This document shows positions 9,428 through 17,709 of a stretch of 64,000 nucleotides of DNA, in pieces; positions within the stretch are counted from its first letter, which is position 1, and every line of letters starts with the position of its first letter. The position numbers and the translations under genes are program-made. Under the pieces are notes generated by a model that ran no database searches, was not told the DNA's origin, and was given only the letters and a program-made list of their open reading frames with translations. Where the stretch lies: positions 1-64,000 of the forward strand of contig CAYJEX010000001.1 of NCBI GenBank assembly GCA_964369465.1, read 5' to 3'. Source of the DNA: CAYJHC01 sp964369465. GTDB taxonomy: Bacteria; Bacillota; Clostridia; Peptostreptococcales; Anaerovoracaceae.

Positions 9428-9444
9428 TCTAAATTAGCTAAATT

Positions 9445-9476
9445 AATAACCGTTTCTAACGAAACGGTTATTTTTT
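9445..9476. terminator. Bidirectional terminator between ferredoxin and rex
   Basis: AATAACCGTTTC pairs perfectly with GAAACGGTTATT around a TAAC loop. A T-run follows on the plus strand, and the stem is bounded by T-rich sequence on the other strand as well, so it can serve both genes. Confidence 0.9.
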
Positions 9477-10113
9477 ATTTCATTTTATTTCTATGCATAA
9501 AGTAAGCCAAAGATTGAAGTCCATCACTCAAGTGTACATTTTCTAGCGGCATTTCATCTGGAACATCAACATCAACCGGTGCAAAATTCCAAATACCTTC
9601 AACTCCTGCATCACAAACAGTATTTACAACTTCTTGTGCACTTTCTTTGTTAGTACAAATAATAGCAATTCTAATTTCCTCATCCTTTATAAATTGCTTT
9701 ACTTTCTCCATATCCATAATTGAGATTCCATTAATTTCTCTCCCAATTATCCCTTGCTTATTGTCAAACATGCCTGCTAGGACAAATCCTTGTCTATAGC
9801 TATATATATAATTAGCTATAGCTTGCCCCATATTTCCTGCTCCAATAATAATAGTTTTATATTCCGTATCTAGTCCAAGAATTTTGCTTATGTTTTGATG
9901 TAGTTCAGATACATTATATCCATATCCTTGTTGTCCAAATCCACCGAAATTATTTAAGTCTTGTCTGATTTGAGATGCCGTACATCCTACTAAAGTGCTA
10001 AAATCGTTAGAAGATATTTTGCTCACTCCTTTTCTTTGCAAATCTGCAAGATGTCTTCTATACCTAGGCAATCTTCTAATTACTGCAATAGAAACTTTAT
10101 CATTCTTTATCAT
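9475..10113 (-). CDS. rex: Redox-sensing transcriptional repressor Rex
   Basis: Rex senses the NADH/NAD+ ratio and represses fermentation genes. The N-terminal winged helix (residues 1-80) contains RRLPRYRRHL, TASQIRQDL and NNFGGFGQQGYGY. The Rossmann fold follows with GAGNMGQAIANY near residue 93. The length of 212 residues is normal. The start ATG overlaps the acpP stop in a TAATG, so the two genes are translationally coupled. No clear Rex operator is visible upstream, although a palindrome lies at 10418-10438. Confidence 0.96.
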   Translation of the reverse strand: MIKNDKVSIAVIRRLPRYRRHLADLQRKGVSKISSNDFSTLVGCTASQIRQDLNNFGGFGQQGYGYNVSELHQNISKILGLDTEYKTIIIGAGNMGQAIANYIYSYRQGFVLAGMFDNKQGIIGREINGISIMDMEKVKQFIKDEEIRIAIICTNKESAQEVVNTVCDAGVEGIWNFAPVDVDVPDEMPLENVHLSDGLQSLAYFMHRNKMK

Positions 10114-10343
10114 TACTTTATTTTTCCCTCTACATACTCTACTATATCCCCAATAGTCTGAAATTTTTCAGCTATTTTATCAGGAATCACAATATCGTAC
10201 TTCTCTTCAATAGCCAAAACTATTTCTACTGCAACTAATGAATCCGCCTCTAAATCTCTAATTAGAGATGTCTCCATTGATAATTCCTCAGAATCAATAC
10301 CTGCTTCTTCTGTGATGATTTCACATATTTCTTCAAAAACCAT
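10113..10343 (-). CDS. acpP: Acyl carrier protein
   Basis: This 76-residue acidic four-helix protein contains EADSLVAVEIV, in which Ser (residue 35) carries the 4'-phosphopantetheine arm for fatty-acid synthesis. Length, acidity and the FxxIxDIVEYVE C-terminal helix all fit AcpP. It starts at ATG after GGGGGAAG. It stands away from other fab genes, directly upstream of and overlapping rex by one base. It could be a specialised carrier rather than the housekeeping one; this window cannot tell. Confidence 0.92.
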   Translation of the reverse strand: MVFEEICEIITEEAGIDSEELSMETSLIRDLEADSLVAVEIVLAIEEKYDIVIPDKIAEKFQTIGDIVEYVEGKIK

Positions 10344-10417
10344 TTCTTCCCCCTTATATTTTACTTCTAAATTCTATATTTATTCTATATTAATTTCTGT
10401 AAAGCATTTTTCGTTAT

Positions 10418-10438
10418 CTATATTATAAAATAATATAG
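10418..10438. promoter_or_regulatory. Palindrome upstream of acpP-rex
   Basis: CTATATTAT and ATAATATAG are perfect 9-base arms around AAA, 75 bases before the acpP start. It could be an operator or part of a promoter. It does not resemble the TTGTGA/TTGTTA half-sites of Rex. Confidence 0.35.
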
Positions 10439-10543
10439 CACATTGTGCAAGTTTTATCAATATTTTGCTCCGTTAAACACATTAGCTTTACCTACCCTTA
10501 TTCCATTCAGGCTATATGTTTGAAATATTTCTATCCCTCGAAA

Positions 10544-11602
10544 CTACTCCATTGGAAAAGACGCATCCGCATCCATATCCAACGTATCTATCGCACCTCC
10601 TGTGAATTTATGATACGCTGCTGCTGCAATCATAGCTCCATTATCCGTACACAAACCAGGAGACGGAAAGAATACTTCAACTCCATTTTTCTTTGATTCT
10701 TCACTTATCAACTCTCTAAGTCTGCTATTTGCCGCAACTCCACCACACATAACTATTTTATCTAGTCCTTCTCTCTTTGTCGCATCTATTGCCTTAGCAA
10801 CAACAACATCTAATACACTTTTTTGAAAACTAGCCGCAAGATCAGCTTTTGTGATGATTTGCCCTCTATCTCCAATGATATTCCCCTTATCAAAATCACA
10901 ACCCTTTTGCTTTTGATTACTTAAATAATTAATCACAGCAGTTTTCGTGCCACTAAAACTAAAATCCATATTGCCTTTTTCTAAAAGAACTCTCTTAAAA
11001 TGTATTGCTTCTTCGTCACCCTCTTTAGCCAATTTATCTATCTTGGGACCACCTGGATATCCTAGCCCCAAAACTCTAGCCACTTTGTCATAAGCTTCTC
11101 CTATAGCATCATCTCTCGTCGCGCCTATCTCTATAGTAGTTAAATAGTCCTCTACACGAACAATACTTGTGTGCCCTCCCGATACAATTAGTCCAACAAA
11201 TGGTGGCTTTAAATTATGATGTTCCAGATAATTCGCAGACAAATGTCCATATATATGATGAACTCCAATCAAAGGCTTATGTAAAGCATATGCCAAGGCT
11301 TTCGCAGTAGTTACTCCTATAAGCAACGCTCCTATCAATCCCGGGCCTCTTGTTACTCCTATGGCATCTATCTCATCAAGTTTTACTTTTGCTTTTTCTA
11401 AAGCCTCGTTCAAAACAAAATTGATGTTTTCAAGATGTTTTCTTGATGCAATTTCAGGAACAACACCTCCATACTCTTTATGAATATCAATTTGTGAAGA
11501 AATAATATTTGACAGAATTTTTTTTCCATCAGAAATCACTGCAATTGATGTTTCATCACAGCTCGTTTCAATTCCTAATATTACTACCTCTTTATTCCTC
11601 AC
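10544..11602 (-). CDS. tsaD: tRNA N6-threonylcarbamoyladenosine transferase TsaD
   Basis: TsaD transfers the threonylcarbamoyl group to A37 of ANN-decoding tRNAs. The motifs are GIETSCDETS, the metal-binding HHIYGH, GLIVSGGHTS, DDAIGEAYDK and the late CGGVAANSRLR. I start it at GTG 11602, because GAGAGGG sits seven bases upstream; this gives about 352 residues, close to the family norm of 335-350. The longer frame from 11665 would overlap the tsaB-rimI stop. The site overlaps that stop, so the three tsa genes form one coupled operon. Confidence 0.95.
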   Translation of the reverse strand: MRNKEVVILGIETSCDETSIAVISDGKKILSNIISSQIDIHKEYGGVVPEIASRKHLENINFVLNEALEKAKVKLDEIDAIGVTRGPGLIGALLIGVTTAKALAYALHKPLIGVHHIYGHLSANYLEHHNLKPPFVGLIVSGGHTSIVRVEDYLTTIEIGATRDDAIGEAYDKVARVLGLGYPGGPKIDKLAKEGDEEAIHFKRVLLEKGNMDFSFSGTKTAVINYLSNQKQKGCDFDKGNIIGDRGQIITKADLAASFQKSVLDVVVAKAIDATKREGLDKIVMCGGVAANSRLRELISEESKKNGVEVFFPSPGLCTDNGAMIAAAAYHKFTGGAIDTLDMDADASFPME

Positions 11603-11615
11603 AAACACACCCTCT

Positions 11616-13037
11616 CTATTTCTCCAAAATTTCAGCACTTCTATCTGTTGTCGAAATATCTTCAATATTAATCTTCCACATAATTACCGCGTCTTCATTT
11701 CCATAATAATTTGGTCTTTTCCCTACGTTGACAAATCCCAATTTTTCATAAAGCTTTATTGCAGACATATTACTTTCTCTAACTTCCAAAGTAAAGTTTA
11801 GCCTTTTTCTTTCTTTTTTTTCAGCATATTCCATAAGGCTTTCACCTACTTTATATCCTATTCCATTTTTCTCATATTTAGGCGAAACTGCAATGTTTGT
11901 TATATGCCCTTCTCTTCCTATTACCCAAAGCCCTCCGTAGCCTACAATTTCATCTTCGTAAGTAGCACATATGTAATTTGCTAGATGATTTTCTTCTATT
12001 TCCTTTCTATACATTTCTTCATTCCATGGATCTGGGAAGCATTCTTTCTCTATCAAGACAATTTGCGGCAGATCTTCGACTGTGATTTTTCTAATATTTA
12101 ATCTGTCTCTAATTTCTTTTTTTCTTTCCTCCAACTTTTGCTCTGCTTCCGCTTTTCGCATATAGTTTGGAAAAATTTCATAATATGGCTTTAGTTCGTT
12201 TTTAAAGTATTTTTCATATGCATTCAAAGCAACAAGGCCTGCTCTTTGATAACAGTTTTCTATGCTAAAAACACACTTTATTTTTTTTGTTTCTTCATTA
12301 AATATTAATTTATTATTAAATTTTTCAACTTCACTTTCGTATGCTTCTATTCCGTCTCCATACAGTACAATTGTTTTTTCTCTCAACCCATCGTCATTTG
12401 TTATTTTTTCGATTATATTATCTAAAAACTCATCAATTATATATGGCCCCTCGTCAATAATTGCTTTGTCATCTTTCCAATTTTTCTCGTCATAAGATAT
12501 GCTCTTACATACGTAATCATAATAATTTATTGAATCATCTCTTTTATTTTTTTCATTTTCTTTCAATAAAAATTTATCTAACTTGCCCATATAAGCTCCA
12601 GCATAAACCTGCTTTCTTCTAGCATTTATTATTGGGCATACTATAAAATCGTTTGTTCTAGAATATGCAAAAGCATCTAGGGACGAGATTGGAATTATAG
12701 GTTTGTCTAGCGCTTGGCCCAAAGCTCTTGCTACAGAGACTCCCACTCTAATTCCTGTATATGAGCCTGGCCCAATCGATACAGCTATTGCGTCAATTTC
12801 TTTTATATTAGTTTTGCCTTCTTTTAATACTTCGTTTGTTAGTGGAATAATTTGACTGACGTGTGAAATTTTTTCCTGCGACTGTTTTTCAATAATTTGA
12901 AAATGTTTAATGTTATTTGTATTTAACTTTTCGTCATCTTCTACTTGTTTAACCACTAAAAGAGCAACACTACAAAATGGGCCTGTAGTATCAATAGCAT
13001 ATATTTTTAGCTCTTTTTCTTTTGTCGCTTTATTCAT
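11616..13037 (-). CDS. tsaB-rimI: TsaB-RimI fusion protein
   Basis: Two proteins that are usually separate are joined in one 473-residue chain. Residues 10-300 are TsaB, the inactive TsaD paralogue that scaffolds t6A synthesis: AIDTTGPFCSVALL, SIGPGSYTGIRVG and ALGQALDKPIIPISSLDAF. This part is longer than the usual 230 residues because of a lysine-rich insertion near residues 155-240. From about residue 314 a GNAT acetyltransferase follows (ITVEDLPQIVLIE, FPDPWNEEMY, KNGIG, NMSAIKLYEKLGF, RPNYY). These are the marks of RimI, which acetylates the N-terminus of ribosomal protein S18. Such fusions are known in some Firmicutes. The ATG lies nine bases after the tsaE stop. Confidence 0.93.
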   Translation of the reverse strand: MNKATKEKELKIYAIDTTGPFCSVALLVVKQVEDDEKLNTNNIKHFQIIEKQSQEKISHVSQIIPLTNEVLKEGKTNIKEIDAIAVSIGPGSYTGIRVGVSVARALGQALDKPIIPISSLDAFAYSRTNDFIVCPIINARRKQVYAGAYMGKLDKFLLKENEKNKRDDSINYYDYVCKSISYDEKNWKDDKAIIDEGPYIIDEFLDNIIEKITNDDGLREKTIVLYGDGIEAYESEVEKFNNKLIFNEETKKIKCVFSIENCYQRAGLVALNAYEKYFKNELKPYYEIFPNYMRKAEAEQKLEERKKEIRDRLNIRKITVEDLPQIVLIEKECFPDPWNEEMYRKEIEENHLANYICATYEDEIVGYGGLWVIGREGHITNIAVSPKYEKNGIGYKVGESLMEYAEKKERKRLNFTLEVRESNMSAIKLYEKLGFVNVGKRPNYYGNEDAVIMWKINIEDISTTDRSAEILEK

Positions 13038-13045
13038 TGCTTAAA

Positions 13046-13477
13046 TCAACCTTTTTGTAAATCGAAATCATATGAATATTTTCTTTTTGTACTTGTTTCC
13101 ATCTCAATAGATATCGTCTTTGTTCTTTCGGGAAGTATTTCTTCTACTATATTCGCCCATTCTATCACTGAAATTCCATTGCCATAAAAGTATTCCTCAT
13201 ATCCAATATCATACATCTCTTCTACATTTGATATTCTATACACATCAAAATGAAATATTGGAATAGATCCACTTTTATACTCTTGGACTATTGTGAAAGT
13301 TGGGCTTGTAATTCTCTCTGTCGATCCTAATGCTTTCGCCAGATATTTTGTAAAGGTCGTTTTCCCTGTGCCAAGTTCACCAATCAGAGCCACAACATCT
13401 CCAGGCTCTAATACATTTGCAACTTTATTTGCAAAGATTTTCGTATCTGTCTCATTGCTTGCATGGAATACATTCAC
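13046..13477 (-). CDS. tsaE: t6A synthesis ATPase TsaE
   Basis: TsaE is the ATPase of the threonylcarbamoyl-adenosine complex. It has Walker A GELGTGKTT, SPTFTIVQEY and a HFDVYRI motif, all diagnostic. A frame beginning with TTG at 13498 exists, but the AGAAGGAG site lies inside it. The likely start is GTG at 13477, ten bases after that site, giving about 143 residues, near the family norm of 150. It is the first tsa gene of the operon and follows ribU by about 30 bases, so the FMN riboswitch transcript may read into it. Confidence 0.92.
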   Translation of the reverse strand: MNVFHASNETDTKIFANKVANVLEPGDVVALIGELGTGKTTFTKYLAKALGSTERITSPTFTIVQEYKSGSIPIFHFDVYRISNVEEMYDIGYEEYFYGNGISVIEWANIVEEILPERTKTISIEMETSTKRKYSYDFDLQKG

Positions 13478-13508
13478 AAGATATTTTCTCCTTCTCAAAT
13501 TTACTTTT

Positions 13509-14063
13509 CTAATTTTTTAAATACTTAGAAACTCTTTTATATACTATAAATGCTATAACAGAATTTATTCCAGCTTTAATTAAATTGAATAATAATATGA
13601 AACCCATTAGCGACATCACAGCATCAACTGGAATACCCATAAAGTGTGGTGTAACAATAAGATTTGCAAAAAACATAACAACTACCATCGTTATTGTTCC
13701 AGATATCAGTGCGATTACTGCCCCCTTTTTTGTTCTTCTCTTTTTATAGATAAGCGAAGAAACAAAAACCAAACTTGATGTCGCAATAATATGCATTATT
13801 ATTCCATAAACCCCAGCCGCCGAACTGACTGTTAGTCCTTGAATTATTGATACAATTATCGTAAGAATAATCCCTACTAACGGGCCAAAGACCATACCTC
13901 CAATCAATATTGGGATATCTCCTGGTTCATACTCCAAAAATGGAACTGCTGGAAATATTGGAAATCTAATCAAATATACCAAGATTATAGATATAGCTAT
14001 AAGCACACTCATCTCAACAAGTTTTAATGTGTTTGGTTGTTTTTCTACTCTTTTGTCTGACAT
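13509..14063 (-). CDS. ribU: Riboflavin ECF transporter S component RibU
   Basis: This 184-residue membrane protein has about six segments. The N-terminal SVLIAISIILVYL, the EYEPGDIPILIGG loop after the first segments and GVYGIIMHI are typical of RibU. It binds riboflavin or FMN and works with the shared EcfA/A'/T module, which is not in this window. The assignment is strongly supported by the FMN riboswitch immediately upstream. ATG follows an AAAGGGAAG site. Confidence 0.92.
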   Translation of the reverse strand: MSDKRVEKQPNTLKLVEMSVLIAISIILVYLIRFPIFPAVPFLEYEPGDIPILIGGMVFGPLVGIILTIIVSIIQGLTVSSAAGVYGIIMHIIATSSLVFVSSLIYKKRRTKKGAVIALISGTITMVVVMFFANLIVTPHFMGIPVDAVMSLMGFILLFNLIKAGINSVIAFIVYKRVSKYLKN

Positions 14064-14162
14064 TTTCTTCCCTTTCTGTCACTTCGACATATAAAGAAAC
14101 TCTTTAACTTTCTTTCTTCAGTTTTCTTTCTTCTATGTGCATATCTGCCAGCAAATAAAAAG

Positions 14163-14189
14163 TGCCTCGAACATAAATTGTACAAGGCA
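14163..14189 (-). terminator. Riboswitch expression-platform terminator
   Basis: On the minus strand TGCCTTGT pairs with TCGAGGCA (with G-U) around an 11-nt loop and is followed by TTTTTATTTG. It sits between the FMN aptamer and ribU, so ligand binding probably ends transcription here. Confidence 0.75.
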
Positions 14190-14216
14190 AATGTCAAATA
14201 TCAATAATATCTTGCA

Positions 14217-14340
14217 TTTCTTTCATCCGGACTATACCGTCGGTATCGGATTCAAACCGATTCTGCCATTTATTGGCTCGTGGACTTATAGCAAATATGC
14301 TCTTCACCACCGGTGGAGACTTTCACCCCGCCCTGAAACA
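14217..14340 (-). promoter_or_regulatory. FMN riboswitch (RFN element)
   Basis: The minus strand carries the conserved RFN segments in order: TTTCAGGGCGGGGTGAAAG, CTCCACCGGTGG, AAGTCCACGAGC, GAATCGGTTTGAATCCGA, TACCGACGGTATAGTCCGG and ATGAAAGAA. It controls ribU through the terminator hairpin at 14163-14189. The promoter is probably in or beyond the N gap. Confidence 0.97.
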
Positions 14341-14401
14341 GATTTCACTAACTACATCTACAGAATATCATATCTGGTTATATTATGTCAATCTTTCCTT
14401 T

Positions 14402-14501
14402 NNNNNNNNNNNNNNNNNNNNNNNNNNNNNNNNNNNNNNNNNNNNNNNNNNNNNNNNNNNNNNNNNNNNNNNNNNNNNNNNNNNNNNNNNNNNNNNNNNN
14501 N
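14402..14501. other. Assembly gap (100 N)
   Basis: Exactly 100 undetermined bases separate the riboswitch leader from the end of pepV. The round length suggests a placeholder. Confidence 0.99.
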
Positions 14502-14554
14502 TTTTCTTGAATTTCTCATGATCATTTAAAATACATTTCCTAGGGAGTTATCAC

Positions 14555-16030
14555 TTATTTCGTTAACCTATAGATTGCTTCTGCATATATTTTTGTAATT
14601 TTAATCAAGTGCTCTATCTTGATATATTCATCCTTTTGATGGGCTATTTCTTCATCGTCTGGGTAGGCTGCTCCAAACGCAAAAACATTGTCTACTGCTC
14701 TTGCGTACGTTCCGCCTCCGATCACTTTCGGCTTTTCATCAACTCTTCCTGTCTGTTTGTGATAAACATCCATAAGTTCTACTATCAACGGATTATCCAA
14801 AGAAGCATATATAGGTTTTTGATGTTTTCCTTTTAATATACCTAAATTATATTTCGATAATACCTCATTCATCGATTCATATACATCTTCTTCAGTTTTA
14901 GTTACTGGATATCTAACATTTATCGTTGTCTTTATTGCGTGTATATCACCTTCAATAACTCCTACATTCAAAATTGTTTCGTCCGAGACATCATCTTTTA
15001 AAAAACACCCTAAGCTTTCTCCATTCTGTTGAAACCCAATATGTTCGTTATAAAACGCTACAAAGTCATTCACATCATCATTTAAAAAGTTTAGCTTTCC
15101 AAGAAACTGCATCAATGTTGAAATTGCATTTTCTCCTAGGTGAGGAAGAGCTCCATGTGCTGAAATTCCCTTTGATATGACTTCCAAACTTTTTCCTGTA
15201 TTTCTTGCTAGCAGCTTTTGTCCTGTATTTTTATTGTAATCTGCTATTTCTTCTTTTATTTTTTCGTATGCACTAGCGTCTGAAGAAAATATCAAGGCTT
15301 TTGCTTTATCAGGAACCATATTTGCTGCATTTCCACCTTTTAGTTTTCTAAGTTCTAATCCTTTTCCTATCACCTTACTAAGTTTTTTACCTAAGTCAAA
15401 TACAATGATTCCCTTTTCACCGTGAATAACAGGGAAATCTCCGTCAGGTGTAAACCCAAAATCGGGAGCTTTTTCATTATCTAAATAGTATTTCATGCCA
15501 TTCCAGTTCGTTTCTTCATCCAATCCCAAAATCAATCTAATTGTTTTCTTTGGACGAAAATTTAGTTCTTTCAAAACTTTCATTGCATAATAACAAGCTA
15601 TTGTTGGTCCTTTATTGTCAATTGCTCCTCTTCCATATAGTATGTTATCCTTTATTTCACCAACATATGGATCAAATGTCCATCCATCCCCCTCGGGAAC
15701 CACATCTAAATGGCATAGTATGCCCATTATTTCTGACGACTCTTCGCCTGGGATTTCTATGTGCCCTCCATAATTATCAATGTTTTTATACTCTATCCCA
15801 TCTTTTTCTGCATATGAAAACATAAGTTCCATTGCATCTTGTACCTTTCTCCCAAAAGGATAAAATGTATTAGGATTATTTTGCATTTTAGTTTCATTTG
15901 CTTTTGCAATGATCTTTTTTTCGTTGTCATTTTCCTCTGCAACACTTCTAATAGCAATTAAGGAACGAAGATCCTCAATCATCTCGTCCCTTAATTCATC
16001 AATTCTTTTTTCTATAATATTGAAATCCAT
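14555..16030 (-). CDS. pepV: Dipeptidase PepV (M20, Sapep family)
   Basis: This 491-residue zinc metallopeptidase splits dipeptides in the cytoplasm. The catalytic-domain motifs are MGILCHLDVVPEGDGW, RGAIDNKGP and LILGLDEETNW, with the metal ligands H, D and E-E. The C-terminal GGGTYARAVDN and HQKDEY complete the site. Length and order match PepV and staphylococcal Sapep. It lies just downstream of the NifU-like gene (25-base gap) and is probably the last gene of that transcript. Confidence 0.95.
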   Translation of the reverse strand: MDFNIIEKRIDELRDEMIEDLRSLIAIRSVAEENDNEKKIIAKANETKMQNNPNTFYPFGRKVQDAMELMFSYAEKDGIEYKNIDNYGGHIEIPGEESSEIMGILCHLDVVPEGDGWTFDPYVGEIKDNILYGRGAIDNKGPTIACYYAMKVLKELNFRPKKTIRLILGLDEETNWNGMKYYLDNEKAPDFGFTPDGDFPVIHGEKGIIVFDLGKKLSKVIGKGLELRKLKGGNAANMVPDKAKALIFSSDASAYEKIKEEIADYNKNTGQKLLARNTGKSLEVISKGISAHGALPHLGENAISTLMQFLGKLNFLNDDVNDFVAFYNEHIGFQQNGESLGCFLKDDVSDETILNVGVIEGDIHAIKTTINVRYPVTKTEEDVYESMNEVLSKYNLGILKGKHQKPIYASLDNPLIVELMDVYHKQTGRVDEKPKVIGGGTYARAVDNVFAFGAAYPDDEEIAHQKDEYIKIEHLIKITKIYAEAIYRLTK

Positions 16031-16055
16031 TTTTAGCCTTTACTCAAACTTAGAA

Positions 16056-16277
16056 TTAATTAACTGCTTCTACTCTATCTATCTCTGGATAGCTTTCCTT
16101 TAATAATCTTTCCACTACACCTTTAATCGTCATTTGTGCTCCTGGGCAATTTGAGCAGTGTCCTAGAAGTCTTACTTTTACAACTTTGTCATCATAGGAA
16201 ACAAATTCTATATCGCCACCATCTCTTTGTAAGAATGGTCTTATTTGCTCCAATCCTTGAATAATTTTCTCTTCCAT
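16056..16277 (-). CDS. NifU-like Fe-S scaffold protein
   Basis: This 73-residue protein consists only of the NifU C-terminal domain: RPFLQRDGGDIEFV, then GHCSNCPGAQMTIKGVVERLL, whose CxxC pair holds a transient [4Fe-4S] cluster. It is the size of the stand-alone Nfu proteins of clostridia, which pass clusters to apo-proteins. The AGGAGG site before ATG is strong. No suf or isc genes lie beside it. Confidence 0.93.
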   Translation of the reverse strand: MEEKIIQGLEQIRPFLQRDGGDIEFVSYDDKVVKVRLLGHCSNCPGAQMTIKGVVERLLKESYPEIDRVEAVN

Positions 16278-16323
16278 TTTGTCCTCCTTAAATTTAATTA
16301 TGTTCTACTATTTAGAACACTTC

Positions 16324-17628
16324 TTATTCCTCGTCTTCTTCCTCTGAATCATTTGAATCTTCTTCATCAGATTCGTCAGAAGAATCATCAATTTCTTCAT
16401 CATCTGTTATCAAAATAGGAACTGGAGTTCCACCTTTTGAAAAATAAACCTGTGTTGCTGTTCCATCTGCTATTTGCATTATTTTCACATCAACCATCGC
16501 ATCACCTTGAATATCGAAATTATATATTCTCGAAATCCCATGGTAACTGCTTGTTGCAGATATTGATTCTTTTAATTTTTCACCGTCAACATAATCTTCA
16601 GCTCTTTCTATTGCATCTAAAAGTAACATGTATGCGTCAAATGCCATATAAGTTTCTATTGGAATATCACCTTCTTCATCTGGGTATGCTCTTTCATACG
16701 CTGCAATGAAATCTTCATAATACGGTGCCGTTTCATCCACATCAGCTGTCATGTCCGGGAAATAGATTCCCGAAGAACTCACCTTAAGGTCTTCAAAAAA
16801 ATCTTCATTGTCCCATGATACAGATCCGATGAAATTGAATCTATACGCATTATCGTCAGCCTGTTTAATTATTGCTCTCGCAGTTTGCGGATTCGCTTGC
16901 AGATATATGGTATCAATTCCATATTCTTCTATACTTTCAAAATATTTTATATAATCGGTTTCTGACGAAAGATATCTAAAATCAACAGTATTAGAAGTCC
17001 CCGACGAATATTCAGTCATGGACCTTGTGAACAACGAAGCATTTACTTCTCCGACATCATCTTTGTCTTGTCTCAAAATTGCCACTTGTGTCTTTTTCAA
17101 ATCATTAACTACGAAATCTGCTATTGCTTGTGTCTGTCTTGTCTCGACCGCTGATATCCTAAAATAATATTCGTTTCCTTTTGTAACATATGCATTCTGA
17201 TTAGAAATTGCAATCGCAGGAATCTGTGCATTATCAAAATATTCCGCTCCTAGAAGTGAGAATGCACTGCCGTAGCTTCCTAAAAATGCAACAGGTGACT
17301 TCGGTATGTTCTCTTCTAAAGAAGATTCCGCGATTTCCAAGTTGGAACCAGTGTCAACTTCGAGAAGTTCTATTTCATTGCCTAAAATCTCAGGTCTAAT
17401 TTCGTGAGCAATTTGAATGCCCCGAATCTCTTTCTCCCCCTCTTCTTTGTCTACACCAGTCATGGGTTGGTAAACTCCAATTTTGATAGTATCACCTTGG
17501 CCTGTTCCAAAAAAAGCATCTGTAAAATTATTTAATGTTGTACATCCGCTCATTACAAGTACACCTACAGACATCATTGCAATCAACAGTAATTTTTTTG
17601 TTTTGTTTTGTTGTTTTTTATTTTCCAT
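16324..17628 (-). CDS. Substrate-binding lipoprotein, branched-chain amino acid type
   Basis: A basic N-terminus, a hydrophobic stretch and the lipobox VMSGC (cysteine 29) mark a lipoprotein. The mature part is a type I periplasmic-binding fold: KIGVYQPMTG, GIQIAHEI, SPVAFLGSYGSAF, QIPAIAISNQNAYVT, and VAILRQDK later. This resembles LivJ/LivK receptors for leucine-type amino acids. The last 25 residues are almost all Asp, Glu and Ser. No permease or ATPase genes are next to it, so its transporter partner lies elsewhere or it is a sensor. The start has no good ribosome site. Confidence 0.85.
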   Translation of the reverse strand: MENKKQQNKTKKLLLIAMMSVGVLVMSGCTTLNNFTDAFFGTGQGDTIKIGVYQPMTGVDKEEGEKEIRGIQIAHEIRPEILGNEIELLEVDTGSNLEIAESSLEENIPKSPVAFLGSYGSAFSLLGAEYFDNAQIPAIAISNQNAYVTKGNEYYFRISAVETRQTQAIADFVVNDLKKTQVAILRQDKDDVGEVNASLFTRSMTEYSSGTSNTVDFRYLSSETDYIKYFESIEEYGIDTIYLQANPQTARAIIKQADDNAYRFNFIGSVSWDNEDFFEDLKVSSSGIYFPDMTADVDETAPYYEDFIAAYERAYPDEEGDIPIETYMAFDAYMLLLDAIERAEDYVDGEKLKESISATSSYHGISRIYNFDIQGDAMVDVKIMQIADGTATQVYFSKGGTPVPILITDDEEIDDSSDESDEEDSNDSEEEDEE

Positions 17629-17709
17629 ACGTATATTATACTATTTTTTTAAAATTTTTGCAAAAATCCTTATCTCTGCTTCTTTCTTATTATATACCCC
17701 AAATAGATA

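Noticed and set aside
14137..14529. Plus-strand frame through the riboswitch and N gap
   Set aside because: It is opposite the FMN riboswitch and includes undetermined bases.
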